Under the pieces are notes generated by a model. That model did no database searches. It saw only the letters and a program-made list of their open reading frames with translations, and had not been told where the DNA came from. A stretch of DNA of 64,000 bases from Pseudomonas sp. F(2018) (GTDB lineage: Bacteria > Pseudomonadota > Gammaproteobacteria > Pseudomonadales > Pseudomonadaceae): NCBI RefSeq assembly GCF_005508865.1, contig NZ_SCOM01000003.1, forward strand, positions 558,001 to 622,000. The letters run 5' to 3'. Position numbers and translations under genes: made by a program. Every line of letters begins with the position of its first letter. The stretch's first letter is position 1. Shown here piece after piece: positions 1 to 12,842 of this stretch.

Positions 1-5
1 AACGG

Positions 6-401
6 ATGGTGAGTCGAGACTTCAGTCGGGAAAAGCGTCTGCTAACCCCCCGGCACTTCAAGGCAGTTTTCGACTCACCGAGCGGCAAGGCACCCGGCAA
101 GAACGTCCTGCTCCTCGCGCGTGCCAACGATCTCGACCATCCCCGCCTGGGGCTGGTGATCGGCAAGAAAAGCGTCAAGCTCTCCGTCGAGCGCAACCGT
201 CTGAAACGCCTGATCCGGGATTCCTTCCGGCTCAACCAGGAGTTGCTGGCTGGTATGGACATTGTCGTGGTGGCACGCAAAGGCCTTGGCGATCTGGACA
301 ACCCCGAATTGCATCAGCAGTTCGGCAAACTCTGGAAACGCCTTGCCAAGCAGCGTCCCGAGGCCGCTCCTCCCGGGGTAAGCGACAGCCCCCATGCGTA
401 A
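6..401 (+). CDS. rnpA: Ribonuclease P protein component
   Basis: This 131-residue basic protein is the protein subunit of RNase P, which with the M1 RNA removes 5' leaders from pre-tRNAs. The family signature is visible around residues 60-70 ([16 protein letters not shown]), the RNA-binding RNR motif of RnpA. The start ATG at 6 is followed directly by GTG at 9, and either could be used. The ribosome-binding site lies at or beyond the window edge. It overlaps yidD by 8 bases, indicating translational coupling. In all pseudomonads rpmH precedes it, so that gene and oriC should be just left of the window. Confidence 0.97.
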   Translation: MVSRDFSREKRLLTPRHFKAVFDSPSGKAPGKNVLLLARANDLDHPRLGLVIGKKSVKLSVERNRLKRLIRDSFRLNQELLAGMDIVVVARKGLGDLDNPELHQQFGKLWKRLAKQRPEAAPPGVSDSPHA

Positions 402-630
402 ACTGGCGATCCTACCGATCCAGTTCTACCGCTACGCCATCAGCCCCTTGATGGCCAGTCACTGTCGCTTCTATCCCAGCTGCTCCTGCTACATGCAACA
501 GGCCATCGAGACCCATGGCGTGTTGCATGGCGGTTGGCTCGGCCTGCGTCGCCTGGGCCGCTGCCACCCCTGGAATCCCGGTGGTTATGACCCGGTTCCG
601 CCCCCTTCTTCCCCTTCGATGACCGAGTAA
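394..630 (+). CDS. yidD: Membrane protein insertion efficiency factor YidD
   Basis: A 78-residue protein of the YidD (Haemolytic, DUF37) family, which assists YidC/Sec-dependent insertion of inner-membrane proteins. The family core is clear: [20 protein letters not shown] at about residues 13-32, with conserved cysteines, followed by [19 protein letters not shown]. The N-terminus forms an amphipathic membrane-associated helix. It starts inside the 3' end of rnpA and ends 3 bases before yidC, so rnpA-yidD-yidC is one translationally coupled operon. Confidence 0.97.
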   Translation: MRKLAILPIQFYRYAISPLMASHCRFYPSCSCYMQQAIETHGVLHGGWLGLRRLGRCHPWNPGGYDPVPPPSSPSMTE

Positions 631-633
631 TCC

Positions 634-2304
634 ATGGATATCCAACGCTCGATCCTGCTCGTCGCCCTGGCCATCGTGTCCTACCTGATGGTTCTGCAGT
701 GGAACGAGGACTACGGCCAGGCTGCCATTCCGGCCAGTGCCAGCGCTACCGTCGGCGGCAAACCCGCCACCGACCTGCCGGACGTACCGACCAGCAATGC
801 CGCGGACGACGTGCCGACCGCCAATGGCGAGGCCAACCCGCAGCTGGCTGCGCCGGCCGCCGTCAGCGACGAGCTGATCCGCGTTAAGACCGACGTCCTG
901 GAACTGGCCATCGATCCGAAGGGCGGCGATATCGTCCAGCTGACCCTGCCGAAGTACCCGCGTCGTCAGGACCATCCGGAAGTGCCGTTCCAGCTGTTCG
1001 ACAACGGCGGCGAGCGTACCTACCTGGCGCAGAGCGGCCTGATCGGCAGCAATGCCCCGGACAAATCCAGCGGCCGTGCCCTGTGGAGCAGCGACAAGCG
1101 CAGCTATGAACTGGCCGAAGGTCAGGACCAGCTGGTAGTCGAGCTCACCTACGCCGAGGCGGGCGTCAACTACGTCAAACGCTTCAGCTTCGAGCGCGGC
1201 CAGTACGACCTGGGCGTCACCTACAAGGTCGACAACCAGAGCGGTCAGGCCTGGAGCGGCAACTTCTACGCCCAGCTCAAGCGCGACAACAGCGCCGATC
1301 CTTCGTCCACCACCGCCACCGGCACCGCCACCTACCTGGGCGCCGCCCTGTGGACCGCCGAAGAGCCTTACAAAAAGGTCAAGATGGGCGACATGGACGA
1401 CAAGAACCTGCGCGAAACCGTGCAGGGTGGCTGGGTCGCCTGGCTGCAGCACTACTTCGTCACCGCCTGGGTCGCCGACAAGGACGACAGCAACAGCGTG
1501 CAGACCCGCAAGGACAGCCAGGGCAACTACATCATCGGCTTCACCGGTCCGCAGCTGAGCGTCGCCGCCGGTGCCAGCGCCGAGACCGGTGCCGTTCTCT
1601 ATGCCGGTCCGAAGATCCAAGAACACCTGAAGCAGCTGTCTCCGGGCCTGGAACTGACCGTCGACTACGGCATCCTGTGGTTCATCGCCCAACCGATCTT
1701 CTGGCTGCTGGAACATATCCACAACCTGCTCGGTAACTGGGGCTGGTCGATCATCGTCCTGACCATCATCATCAAACTGGCGTTCTTCCCGCTGTCCGCC
1801 GCCAGCTACCGCTCCATGGCCCGCATGCGCGCCGTGTCGCCGAAGCTGGCCGCGCTGAAGGAACAGCATGGCGACGATCGCCAGAAAATGTCCCAGGCGA
1901 TGATGGAGCTGTACAAGAAGGAGAAGATCAACCCGCTCGGTGGCTGCCTGCCGATCCTGGTGCAGATGCCGGTATTCCTGGCCCTCTACTGGGTGCTGCT
2001 GGAAAGCGTCGAGATGCGCCAGGCCCCGTGGCTGGGCTGGATCACCGACCTGTCGATCAAGGATCCGTTCTTCCTGCTGCCGATCATCATGGGCGCCACC
2101 ATGTTCATCCAGCAGCGTCTGAACCCGACTCCGCCGGACCCCATGCAGGCCAAGGTGATGAAGCTGATGCCGATCATCTTCACCTTCTTCTTCCTCTGGT
2201 TCCCCGCCGGTCTGGTGCTGTACTGGGTGGTCAACAACGTCCTGTCCATTGCCCAGCAGTGGTACATTACCCGGCAGATCGAGGCCGCGACGGCGAAAGC
2301 CTGA
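634..2304 (+). CDS. yidC: Membrane protein insertase YidC (Oxa1/Alb3 family)
   Basis: A 556-residue inner-membrane insertase that integrates proteins alone or with SecYEG. The N-terminal transmembrane anchor (residues about 5-22) is followed by the large periplasmic beta domain typical of Gram-negative YidC (residues about 60-340). The conserved five-helix insertase core follows (about 350-545), including INPLGGCLPILVQMPVFLALY in the third core segment and the final FPAGLVLYWVVNN helix. Length and architecture are normal for Pseudomonas. It is followed by an intrinsic terminator that separates it from mnmE. Confidence 0.98.
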   Translation: MDIQRSILLVALAIVSYLMVLQWNEDYGQAAIPASASATVGGKPATDLPDVPTSNAADDVPTANGEANPQLAAPAAVSDELIRVKTDVLELAIDPKGGDIVQLTLPKYPRRQDHPEVPFQLFDNGGERTYLAQSGLIGSNAPDKSSGRALWSSDKRSYELAEGQDQLVVELTYAEAGVNYVKRFSFERGQYDLGVTYKVDNQSGQAWSGNFYAQLKRDNSADPSSTTATGTATYLGAALWTAEEPYKKVKMGDMDDKNLRETVQGGWVAWLQHYFVTAWVADKDDSNSVQTRKDSQGNYIIGFTGPQLSVAAGASAETGAVLYAGPKIQEHLKQLSPGLELTVDYGILWFIAQPIFWLLEHIHNLLGNWGWSIIVLTIIIKLAFFPLSAASYRSMARMRAVSPKLAALKEQHGDDRQKMSQAMMELYKKEKINPLGGCLPILVQMPVFLALYWVLLESVEMRQAPWLGWITDLSIKDPFFLLPIIMGATMFIQQRLNPTPPDPMQAKVMKLMPIIFTFFFLWFPAGLVLYWVVNNVLSIAQQWYITRQIEAATAKA

Positions 2305-2324
2305 GTCCGCTGAAGCTGCACAAG

Positions 2325-2346
2325 ACGCCCCCTCGTGGGGCGTTTT
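2325..2346 (+). terminator. Intrinsic terminator after yidC
   Basis: A perfect 7-bp stem, ACGCCCC (2325-2331) with GGGGCGT (2337-2343), encloses the 5-base loop CTCGT and runs into a short T tract. It lies 20 bases after the yidC stop and before mnmE. Confidence 0.8.
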
Positions 2347-2382
2347 GCTATCCGCAACATATTCACAGTCGAGAAACCGCCC

Positions 2383-3750
2383 ATGTCCACCGTTCGCGAA
2401 ACCATCGCCGCCGTCGCCACCGCCCAGGGCCGCGGAGGGGTCGGCATCGTGCGGGTCTCCGGGCCACAGGCGCGGGCCATCGGTGTCAGCCTCGGCGACC
2501 TGCAGCCGAAGCCGCGCCACGCCCACTATGGCGCCTGGCACGACGGCGATGGCCAGGTGATCGACCAGGGCCTGCTGTTGTTCTTCCCCGGTCCCAATTC
2601 CTTCACCGGCGAGGACGTGCTCGAGCTGCAGGGCCACGGCGGCCCGGTAGTGCTGGACATGCTGCTGCAGCGCTGCCTGCAGCTGGGCGCCCGCCAGGCC
2701 CGGCCGGGTGAGTTCAGCGAGCGCGCCTTCCTCAACGACAAGCTCGACCTGGCCCAGGCCGAGGCCATTGCGGATCTGATCGAGGCCAGCTCGACCCAGG
2801 CCGCACGCAATGCCCTGCGCTCGCTGCAGGGCGAGTTCTCGCGGCGGGTGCACGAGCTGACCGAGCGCCTGATCCAGCTGCGCATCTATGTGGAGGCGGC
2901 CATCGACTTCCCCGAGGAGGAGATCGACTTCCTCGCCGATGGCCATGTGCTCAGTCAGCTCGATGGCGTACGCGACTACTTATCCACAGTCATTCGCGAA
3001 GCAGGCCAGGGGGCGCTGCTGCGCGACGGCATGAACGTGGTGATCGCCGGCCGCCCCAATGCCGGCAAGTCGAGCCTGCTCAACGCCCTGGCGGGGCGCG
3101 AGGCGGCCATCGTCACTGATATCGCCGGCACCACCCGCGACGTGCTGCGCGAACATATCCACATCGACGGCATGCCGCTGCACGTGGTGGACACCGCCGG
3201 CCTGCGCAACACCGACGACCAGGTCGAGCGCATTGGCGTGGAGCGTGCGCTCAAGGCCATCGGCGAGGCGGATCGGGTACTGCTGGTGGTGGATTCCACC
3301 GCACCGGAGGCGGCCGATCCCTTCGCCCTGTGGCCGGAGTTCCTCGATACCAGGCCCGATCCGGCCCGGGTCACCCTGATCCGCAACAAGGCCGACCTGT
3401 CTGGCGAAGCGGTGCTGCTGGACACCAGCGACGACGGCCATGTGACCATCTCGCTGTCCGCCAAATCGGCCGAAGGGCTGGATCTGCTGCGCGAGCACCT
3501 GAAGGCCTGCATGGGCTTCGAACAGACCGCCGAGAGCGGCTTCAGCGCCCGTCGTCGCCACCTCGAAGCCCTGCGCCAGGCCCAGACCAGCCTCGAGCAC
3601 GGCCGTAACCAGCTGATCCTGATGGGCGCCGGCGAACTGCTGGCGGAGGACCTGCGTCAGGCGCAACAGGCGCTCGGCGAAATCACCGGGGCCTTCAGCT
3701 CGGACGACCTGCTGGGACGGATCTTCTCCAGCTTCTGCATCGGCAAATAA
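2383..3750 (+). CDS. mnmE: tRNA uridine-5-carboxymethylaminomethyl(34) synthesis GTPase MnmE
   Basis: A 455-residue tRNA-modification GTPase that with MnmG makes cmnm5U at the wobble position. The N-terminal folate-binding domain begins [22 protein letters not shown] domain in the middle shows the P-loop GRPNAGKSS (about residues 223-231), [12 protein letters not shown] and NKAD. The protein ends with the diagnostic CIGK containing the catalytic cysteine. The start at 2383 was chosen over the upstream in-frame ATG at 2335 because the latter lies in the terminator and homologues begin [14 protein letters not shown]. It is the separate partner of downstream mnmG. Confidence 0.98.
   Translation: MSTVRETIAAVATAQGRGGVGIVRVSGPQARAIGVSLGDLQPKPRHAHYGAWHDGDGQVIDQGLLLFFPGPNSFTGEDVLELQGHGGPVVLDMLLQRCLQLGARQARPGEFSERAFLNDKLDLAQAEAIADLIEASSTQAARNALRSLQGEFSRRVHELTERLIQLRIYVEAAIDFPEEEIDFLADGHVLSQLDGVRDYLSTVIREAGQGALLRDGMNVVIAGRPNAGKSSLLNALAGREAAIVTDIAGTTRDVLREHIHIDGMPLHVVDTAGLRNTDDQVERIGVERALKAIGEADRVLLVVDSTAPEAADPFALWPEFLDTRPDPARVTLIRNKADLSGEAVLLDTSDDGHVTISLSAKSAEGLDLLREHLKACMGFEQTAESGFSARRRHLEALRQAQTSLEHGRNQLILMGAGELLAEDLRQAQQALGEITGAFSSDDLLGRIFSSFCIGK
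2980..2988 (+). other. Perfect DnaA box inside mnmE
   Basis: The exact E. coli-type DnaA 9-mer TTATCCACA lies within the mnmE coding sequence. It is one of four perfect copies seen in the first 16 kb next to the expected origin. Confidence 0.55.
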
Positions 3751-4140
3751 GCTTTCTGAACCCTGTGGAAAACCACGCCTGAGCCCGGTCGATAAGCCTG
3801 GTGATAAGGGGTTGGAAAACCCACCTGTGCATAAATAGCTTTTTCATCCACAGGCGTTATCCAGCTTGCCCAGCGGATAGGGCCAGGAATGGCACAGCCT
3901 TATACATCGCGGCAGGCCCTGGTATATGGCGCCTGTAGCGATCTATCCACAGAAAAGCGCTGCACCATACATAAACATAAAAACTAGGCTTTATAAGATT
4001 TCTCTCTTTTATTCTCTATTTCTCTGAAAGAGCGCAGCCTGGCTATTTTTTGTGCAGAAGGCTTCATTCGGGCAGACCAACTCCCTATACTTGCCACCCC
4101 TTTTTCCAATCCCCCTTTCTCTACAGGCACGAGGTGCGTG
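3751..4140. promoter_or_regulatory. Non-coding region before mnmG with DnaA-box-like sites and AT-rich tract
   Basis: This 390-bp gap holds no credible gene. It contains TTTTCCACA (3764-3772, - strand) and TTATGCACA (3826-3834, - strand), both fitting TTWTNCACA. It also contains one-mismatch boxes TCATCCACA (3844-3852) and CTATCCACA (3943-3951). An AT-rich tract lies at about 3961-4030. The arrangement resembles a replication-origin fragment or DnaA-titration/regulatory region. From memory, DnaA boxes near gidA (mnmG) have been described in pseudomonads in addition to the origin at dnaA-rpmH, and in E. coli oriC lies beside gidA. Whether it is functional is inference. Confidence 0.5.
4063..4091 (+). 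promoter_or_regulatory. Candidate sigma70 promoter of mnmG
   Basis: A TATACT -10 hexamer (4086-4091) is preceded at 17 bases by a weak -35 element TTCATT (4063-4068). The position, about 50 bases before the mnmG start, suits transcription of mnmG-rsmG-parAB. Confidence 0.4.
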
Positions 4141-6032
<1,892 letters not shown>

Positions 6033-6033
<1 letters not shown>

Positions 6034-6680
6034 TGTCCGTGGTCACCCAACGCCATGCCGATGAACTCGCGCAGGGCGCGCAGACGCTTGGCGTAACGCT
6101 CACCGCCCAGCAGCACGAACAGCTGCTCGGTTACCTGGCCCTGCTGATCAAGTGGAACAAGGCCTACAACCTGACCGCCGTGCGCAACCCGGACGAGATG
6201 GTTTCGCGCCATCTGCTCGATAGCCTCAGCGTCGTGCCCTTTGTCGCCGAGCGCGGCGATAGCTGGCTGGACGTCGGCAGCGGCGGCGGCATGCCCGGCA
6301 TCCCGCTGGCCATCCTGTTCCCCGAGCGACGTTTCACCCTGCTCGACTCCAATGGCAAGAAGACCCGCTTCCTCACCCAGGTGAAGCTGGAGCTCAAGCT
6401 GGCCAACCTGGAAGTTGTCCACAGCCGCGTCGAGGAATTTCGGCCACAGCTACCGTTCGCCGGCATCTGCTCGCGCGCCTTCAGCTCGCTGGAAGACTTC
6501 AGCTACTGGACTCGCCACCTGGGCGACGCCGATACCCATTGGTTGGCGATGAAGGGCGTGCAGCCCGACGACGAGCTGCAGGCACTGCCGGCGGACTTCC
6601 GCCTGCAAAGCTGCGACGTGCTCAAGGTTCCCGGTTGCCAAGGCCAGCGTCACCTGTTGATACTGCGACGCTCGGTCTAG
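6033..6680 (+). CDS. rsmG: 16S rRNA (guanine(527)-N7)-methyltransferase RsmG
   Basis: A 215-residue SAM-dependent methyltransferase (GidB) that modifies G527 of 16S rRNA. The SAM-binding glycine motif [15 protein letters not shown] lies at about residues 76-90, preceded by the family motif [20 protein letters not shown]. Its start overlaps the mnmG stop. Loss of RsmG typically gives low-level streptomycin resistance. The gene appears intact. It is followed after 12 bases by parA. Confidence 0.97.
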
Positions 6681-6692
6681 GGGGAAGCACAG

Positions 6693-7481
6693 ATGGCCAA
6701 GGTATTCGCGATCGCCAATCAGAAAGGCGGGGTCGGCAAGACCACCACCTGCATCAACCTGGCCGCCTCGCTGGTCGCGACCAAGCGCCGCGTGCTGCTG
6801 ATCGACCTCGATCCACAGGGCAACGCCACCATGGGCAGTGGTGTGGATAAGCAGGCCCTGGAGCACTCCATCTACGACGTGCTGATCGGCGAAAGCACCG
6901 TCGGCGAAGCGATGCAGTTCTCCGAGCACGGCGGCTACCAGCTGCTGCCGGCTAACCGAGACCTGACCGCCGCGGAAGTCGCGCTGCTCGAGATGAAGAT
7001 GAAGGAGAGCCGCCTGCGTTACGCCCTGGCGCCGATCCGCGAGAACTACGACTACATCCTCATAGACTGCCCGCCGGCGCTGTCCATGCTCACGGTCAAC
7101 GCCCTGGTCGCCGCCGATGGGGTGATCATCCCCATGCAGTGCGAGTACTACGCACTGGAAGGTCTCACCGACCTGATGAACAGCATCCAGCGCATCGCCC
7201 AGCTGCTCAACCCGACCCTGAAGATCGAAGGCCTGCTGCGCACCATGTATGACCCGCGCATCAGCCTGACCAACGACGTCTCGGCCCAGCTCAAGAGCCA
7301 CTTCGGCGAGCAGCTGTACGACGTGGTCATCCCGCGCAACGTGCGCCTGGCCGAGGCGCCCAGCTTCGGCATGCCGGCGCTGGCCTACGACAAGCAATCC
7401 CGTGGCGCCATCGCCTATCTGGCCCTGGCCGGCGAACTGGTACGCCGCCAGCGCTCCGCCGCGAAAACCGCAACCGCATAA
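6693..7481 (+). CDS. parA: Chromosome partitioning ATPase ParA (Soj)
   Basis: A 262-residue deviant-Walker ATPase that drives origin segregation with ParB. The N-terminal KGGVGKTTT Walker A (residues about 11-19) with its signature lysine, DLDPQGNATMGSG, and the Walker B DCPPALSMLTVNAL are all present. It lacks the N-terminal DNA-binding HTH of plasmid ParA proteins, as expected of the short chromosomal Soj type. It is in an operon with parB (9-base gap) and a near-consensus parS site occurs at 51.4 kb. A perfect DnaA box lies inside the gene. Confidence 0.98.
   Translation: MAKVFAIANQKGGVGKTTTCINLAASLVATKRRVLLIDLDPQGNATMGSGVDKQALEHSIYDVLIGESTVGEAMQFSEHGGYQLLPANRDLTAAEVALLEMKMKESRLRYALAPIRENYDYILIDCPPALSMLTVNALVAADGVIIPMQCEYYALEGLTDLMNSIQRIAQLLNPTLKIEGLLRTMYDPRISLTNDVSAQLKSHFGEQLYDVVIPRNVRLAEAPSFGMPALAYDKQSRGAIAYLALAGELVRRQRSAAKTATA
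6842..6850 (-). other. Perfect DnaA box inside parA
   Basis: TGTGGATAA on the + strand is the reverse complement of TTATCCACA. It lies in the 5' part of parA, directly after the Walker A and DPQGN region. Confidence 0.5.
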
Positions 7482-7489
7482 GGAATCCC

Positions 7490-8362
7490 ATGGCCATCAA
7501 GAAGCGCGGACTCGGCCGCGGACTGGACGCCCTGCTCGGCGGCAGCACCGCCGCTGTCCTCGAGGAAGAAGCGGTCAAGGCCGATAGCCGTGAGCTGCAG
7601 CACCTGCCGCTGGACCTGATTCAGCGCGGCAAGTACCAGCCGCGCCGCGACATGGACCCGTCCGCCCTGGAAGAGCTGGCCAACTCGATCAAGGCCCAGG
7701 GCGTGATGCAGCCGATCGTGGTGCGCCCCATCGGTGGCGGCCGCTTCGAGATCATCGCCGGCGAGCGCCGCTGGCGCGCCAGCCAGCAGGCCGGCCTGGA
7801 CAAGATCCCGGCCATGGTCCGCGAAGTGCCGGACGAAGCCGCCATCGCCATGGCGCTGATCGAGAACATCCAGCGCGAGGACCTCAATCCGATCGAGGAA
7901 GCCGTGGCCCTGCAGCGCCTGCAGCAGGAGTTCGAGCTGACCCAGCAGCAGGTCGCCGATGCGGTGGGCAAGTCGCGCGTCACCATTACAAACCTGCTGC
8001 GCCTGATCGCCCTGCCGGAAGAGATCAAGACCCTCCTCGCCCATGGCGATCTGGAGATGGGCCATGCCCGTGCCCTGCTCGGTCTGCCCCTGGAACAGCA
8101 GGTCGAGGGCGCGCGACATGTTGTCGCACGGGGCCTCACCGTGCGCCAAACCGAGGCACTGGTGCGTCAGTGGCTGAACAGCAAGGAAAAGCCCGTCGAG
8201 AAGGTCAAGGCCGATCCGGACATCAACCGCCTGGAACAGCGCCTGGCCGAGAAGCTAGGGGCCCCGGTGCAGATCAAGCACGGGCAGAAGGGCAAGGGTC
8301 AGCTGGTGATCCGCTACAACTCGCTGGATGAACTGCAGGGCGTGCTGGCTCATATCCGCTGA
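7490..8362 (+). CDS. parB: Chromosome partitioning protein ParB (Spo0J)
   Basis: A 290-residue CTP-dependent DNA clamp that loads at parS. The basic N-terminus (KKRGLGRGLDALLGG) is the ParA-interaction segment. The ParB/Srx domain carries the CTP-binding motifs GERRWRA (about residue 90) and ENIQREDLN. A central HTH (LTQQQVADAVGKSRVTITNLLR) reads parS, and the C-terminus forms the dimerisation domain. It follows parA by 9 bases. Its target is expected to be the GTTCCACGTGAAAC-core site at 51.4 kb and others outside the window. Confidence 0.98.
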   Translation: MAIKKRGLGRGLDALLGGSTAAVLEEEAVKADSRELQHLPLDLIQRGKYQPRRDMDPSALEELANSIKAQGVMQPIVVRPIGGGRFEIIAGERRWRASQQAGLDKIPAMVREVPDEAAIAMALIENIQREDLNPIEEAVALQRLQQEFELTQQQVADAVGKSRVTITNLLRLIALPEEIKTLLAHGDLEMGHARALLGLPLEQQVEGARHVVARGLTVRQTEALVRQWLNSKEKPVEKVKADPDINRLEQRLAEKLGAPVQIKHGQKGKGQLVIRYNSLDELQGVLAHIR

Positions 8363-8415
8363 AATCCGGACACAATTGCTCATGTAGCGAGCGGTCGGAA
8401 TTCGCTACCGGCCAG

Positions 8416-8444
8416 TTGAACGGGTGGGGAACCCCCCCTATACT
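8416..8444 (+). promoter_or_regulatory. Sigma70-type promoter of the atp operon
   Basis: TTGAAC (8416-8421) and TATACT (8439-8444) are separated by an ideal 17-base spacer. They lie 70-100 bases before atpI and after the parB stop, so this is the likely main promoter of atpIBEFHAGDC. Confidence 0.7.
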
Positions 8445-8516
8445 CTGCGCGCATTTTGTCGGCACAAAGTATGCCAAGTTGTTGATTTAACGTGCCGACC
8501 CAGAGGAACAGCGAAG

Positions 8517-9810
<1,294 letters not shown>

Positions 9811-9878
9811 GCGGCCGCCGCCGCTTTAGGTAAAACGAAAACCGCTTTATCGCTTCAACCTAAACCAATACGACGTAA

Positions 9879-10151
<273 letters not shown>

Positions 10152-10206
10152 TCACTCGCTTGCGAGCTGATTGGTTTGACGAAACAACGAACAGCGAGGT
10201 ACTGGC

Positions 10207-10677
10207 GTGAACATTAATGCAACCCTGATTGGCCAGGCCGTTGCGTTCTTCATTTTCGTGCTGTTCTGCATGAAGTTCGTGTGGCCTCCGGTCATCACGG
10301 CTCTGCGCGAACGCCAAAAGAAGATCGCCGATGGTCTGGACGCCGCCAACCGTGCGGCTCGCGATCTGGAACTGGCCCACGAGAAAGTGGCCCAGCAACT
10401 GCGCGAAGCCAAAACCCAGGCTGCTGAAATCATCGAGCAGGCCAAGAAACGCGGTACTCAGATCGTCGACGAAGCCCGTGATCAGGCTCGTGTCGAAGCT
10501 GACCGTGTGAAGGCTCAGGCTCAGGCCGAGATCGAACAGGAACTGAACAGCGTCAAAGACGCCCTGCGTGCCCAAGTGGGTGCCCTGGCCGTCGGCGGTG
10601 CCGAGAAGATCCTGGGTGCGTCCATCGATCAAAACGCGCATGCGGAGCTGGTTAACAAACTGGCCGCCGAAATCTAA
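10207..10677 (+). CDS. atpF: F1Fo ATP synthase subunit b
   Basis: A 156-residue peripheral-stalk subunit. One N-terminal membrane helix (about residues 5-25) is followed by a long alanine/charge-rich coiled coil (about 30-140). The start is GTG at 10207, preceded by AGCGAGG. Length is standard for gammaproteobacteria. It sits between atpE and atpH. Confidence 0.98.
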   Translation: MNINATLIGQAVAFFIFVLFCMKFVWPPVITALRERQKKIADGLDAANRAARDLELAHEKVAQQLREAKTQAAEIIEQAKKRGTQIVDEARDQARVEADRVKAQAQAEIEQELNSVKDALRAQVGALAVGGAEKILGASIDQNAHAELVNKLAAEI

Positions 10678-10689
10678 GCGAGGGCGATC

Positions 10690-11226
10690 ATGGCAGAACT
10701 GACCACGCTGGCCCGACCTTACGCCAAGGCAGCTTTCGAGCACGCTCAGGCCCACCAGCAACTGGCCTCCTGGTCAGCCATGCTCGGCCTGGCTGCAGCG
10801 GTGTCGCAAGACGACACCATGCAGCGCGTGCTCAAGGCCCCGCGTCTGACGAGTACAGAAAAGGCCACCACTTTCAATGAAGTGTGTGGTGACAAGTTCG
10901 ACGCCCAGGCACGTAACTTCATTTCCGTCGTCTCCGAAAACGATCGTCTCGATCTGTTGCCGGAAATCGCCGCCCAGTTCGAGCTGTACAAGGCCGAGCA
11001 GGAGAAGTCGGTAGACGTGGAAGTGACCAGTGCCTTCGCATTGAGCACCGAACAGCAAGACAAACTCGCCAAGGTTCTCAGCGCACGGCTCAGCCGAGAA
11101 GTGCGTCTGCACGCGACGGAAGACTCCTCCCTCATCGGTGGTGTCGTGATCCGCGCGGGCGACCTGGTTATCGATGGCTCGGTTCGCGGCAAAATCGCGA
11201 AACTGGCCGAAGCGTTGAAATCTTGA
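10690..11226 (+). CDS. atpH: F1Fo ATP synthase subunit delta
   Basis: A 178-residue subunit that links the b-dimer stalk to the top of F1. The OSCP/delta family N-terminal [12 protein letters not shown] and C-terminal [20 protein letters not shown] motifs are clear. It is translated 12 bases after atpF. Confidence 0.98.
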   Translation: MAELTTLARPYAKAAFEHAQAHQQLASWSAMLGLAAAVSQDDTMQRVLKAPRLTSTEKATTFNEVCGDKFDAQARNFISVVSENDRLDLLPEIAAQFELYKAEQEKSVDVEVTSAFALSTEQQDKLAKVLSARLSREVRLHATEDSSLIGGVVIRAGDLVIDGSVRGKIAKLAEALKS

Positions 11227-11247
11227 GTTTGAAGGGGCAGCAGAGCA

Positions 11248-12792
11248 ATGCAGCAACTCAATCCTTCCGAAATTAGTGAAATCATCAAGGGACGTATCGA
11301 GAAACTCGACGTCTCTTCCCAAGCCCGCAACGAAGGTACCGTGGTATCCGTTTCCGACGGTATCGTGCGTATCTACGGTCTGGCCGACGTTATGTACGGC
11401 GAAATGATCGAGTTCCCGGGCGGCGTCTACGGTATGGCGCTGAACCTGGAGCAAGACTCCGTCGGCGCCGTAGTGCTGGGTGCATACACCAGCCTCGCCG
11501 AAGGCATGAGCGCCAAGTGCACCGGCCGCATCCTGGAAGTCCCGGTTGGTCCGGAACTGCTGGGTCGCGTAGTCGACGCACTGGGCAACCCGATCGATGG
11601 CAAAGGCCCGATCAATGCTCAAGCCACCGACGCCGTCGAGAAAGTCGCTCCGGGCGTGATCTGGCGTAAGTCGGTCGACCAGCCGGTGCAAACCGGTTAC
11701 AAGTCGGTAGATGCCATGATCCCGGTAGGCCGTGGCCAGCGCGAGCTGATCATCGGTGACCGTCAGATCGGTAAGACCGCCCTGGCCGTCGACGCCATCA
11801 TCAACCAGAAGAACAGCGGCATCCGCTGCGTCTACGTTGCCATCGGTCAGAAGCAATCGACCATCGCCAACGTGGTTCGCAAGCTGGAAGAAGCTGGCGC
11901 CCTGGCCAACACCATCGTTGTCGCCGCGTCCGCGTCCGAGTCGGCTGCCCTGCAGTTCCTCGCTCCGTACGCCGGTTGCACCATGGGCGAATACTTCCGC
12001 GACCGCGGTGAAGACGCCCTGATCGTGTACGACGACCTGTCCAAGCAGGCCGTTGCCTACCGCCAGATCTCCCTGCTGCTGCGCCGTCCGCCGGGCCGCG
12101 AAGCCTACCCGGGCGACGTGTTCTATCTCCACAGCCGTCTGCTGGAGCGCGCTTCCCGCGTTTCCGAAGAGTACGTCGAGAAGTTCACCAATGGCGCCGT
12201 GACTGGCAAGACCGGTTCTCTGACCGCTCTGCCGATCATCGAAACCCAGGCTGGTGACGTTTCCGCGTTCGTTCCGACCAACGTGATCTCGATCACCGAC
12301 GGTCAGATCTTCCTGGAATCGGCCATGTTCAACTCGGGTATCCGTCCGGCCGTCAACGCCGGTATCTCGGTTTCCCGCGTGGGTGGTGCCGCTCAGACCA
12401 AGATCATCAAGAAGCTGTCCGGTGGTATCCGTACCGCTCTGGCTCAGTACCGTGAACTGGCGGCCTTCGCCCAGTTCGCTTCTGACCTGGACGAGGCTAC
12501 CCGCAAGCAGCTGGATCACGGTCAGCGCGTTACCGAGCTGATGAAGCAGAAGCAGTACGCGCCGATGTCGATCGCCGACATGTCGGTGAGCCTGTACGCC
12601 GCCGAGCGTGGTTTCCTGGCCGACGTCGAAGTCGCCAAGATCATCAGCTTCGAGCAGGCCCTGATCGCCTTCTTCAACCGTGAGAACGCCGCTCTGATGG
12701 CGAAGATCAACGAGAAGGGCGACTTCAATGACGACATCGATGGCCAGCTGAAAGCCGGTATCGAGAAGTTCAAGGCCACCCAAACCTGGTAA
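11248..12792 (+). CDS. atpA: F1Fo ATP synthase subunit alpha
   Basis: A 514-residue regulatory, non-catalytic nucleotide-binding subunit of F1. The Walker A motif GDRQIGKTA lies at about residues 169-177 and the alpha/beta signature [11 protein letters not shown] near residue 363. Length and sequence are canonical. It is followed by a stable intergenic hairpin before atpG. Confidence 0.99.
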   Translation: MQQLNPSEISEIIKGRIEKLDVSSQARNEGTVVSVSDGIVRIYGLADVMYGEMIEFPGGVYGMALNLEQDSVGAVVLGAYTSLAEGMSAKCTGRILEVPVGPELLGRVVDALGNPIDGKGPINAQATDAVEKVAPGVIWRKSVDQPVQTGYKSVDAMIPVGRGQRELIIGDRQIGKTALAVDAIINQKNSGIRCVYVAIGQKQSTIANVVRKLEEAGALANTIVVAASASESAALQFLAPYAGCTMGEYFRDRGEDALIVYDDLSKQAVAYRQISLLLRRPPGREAYPGDVFYLHSRLLERASRVSEEYVEKFTNGAVTGKTGSLTALPIIETQAGDVSAFVPTNVISITDGQIFLESAMFNSGIRPAVNAGISVSRVGGAAQTKIIKKLSGGIRTALAQYRELAAFAQFASDLDEATRKQLDHGQRVTELMKQKQYAPMSIADMSVSLYAAERGFLADVEVAKIISFEQALIAFFNRENAALMAKINEKGDFNDDIDGQLKAGIEKFKATQTW

Positions 12793-12798
12793 GCCGCA

Positions 12799-12820
12799 GT
12801 GGGGGTCGCGAGGCCCCCGC
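12799..12820 (+). other. Hairpin in the atpA-atpG spacer
   Basis: GGGGG (12801-12805) pairs with CCCCC (12814-12818), extended by flanking GT/GC. There is no T tract, so it is more likely an mRNA processing or stability element inside the operon than a terminator. Confidence 0.45.
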
Positions 12821-12842
12821 TTGCTAACCTGATAGGTGTTAC

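Noticed and set aside
412..2946. An 844-codon - strand frame opposite yidD, yidC and mnmE.
   Set aside because: It is a shadow of high-GC coding sequence in the opposite frame, with no start signal or family match.
3657..3851. A small - strand frame across the mnmE end and the following gap.
   Set aside because: It lacks a ribosome-binding site and overlaps DnaA-box-like sequence; there is no family resemblance.
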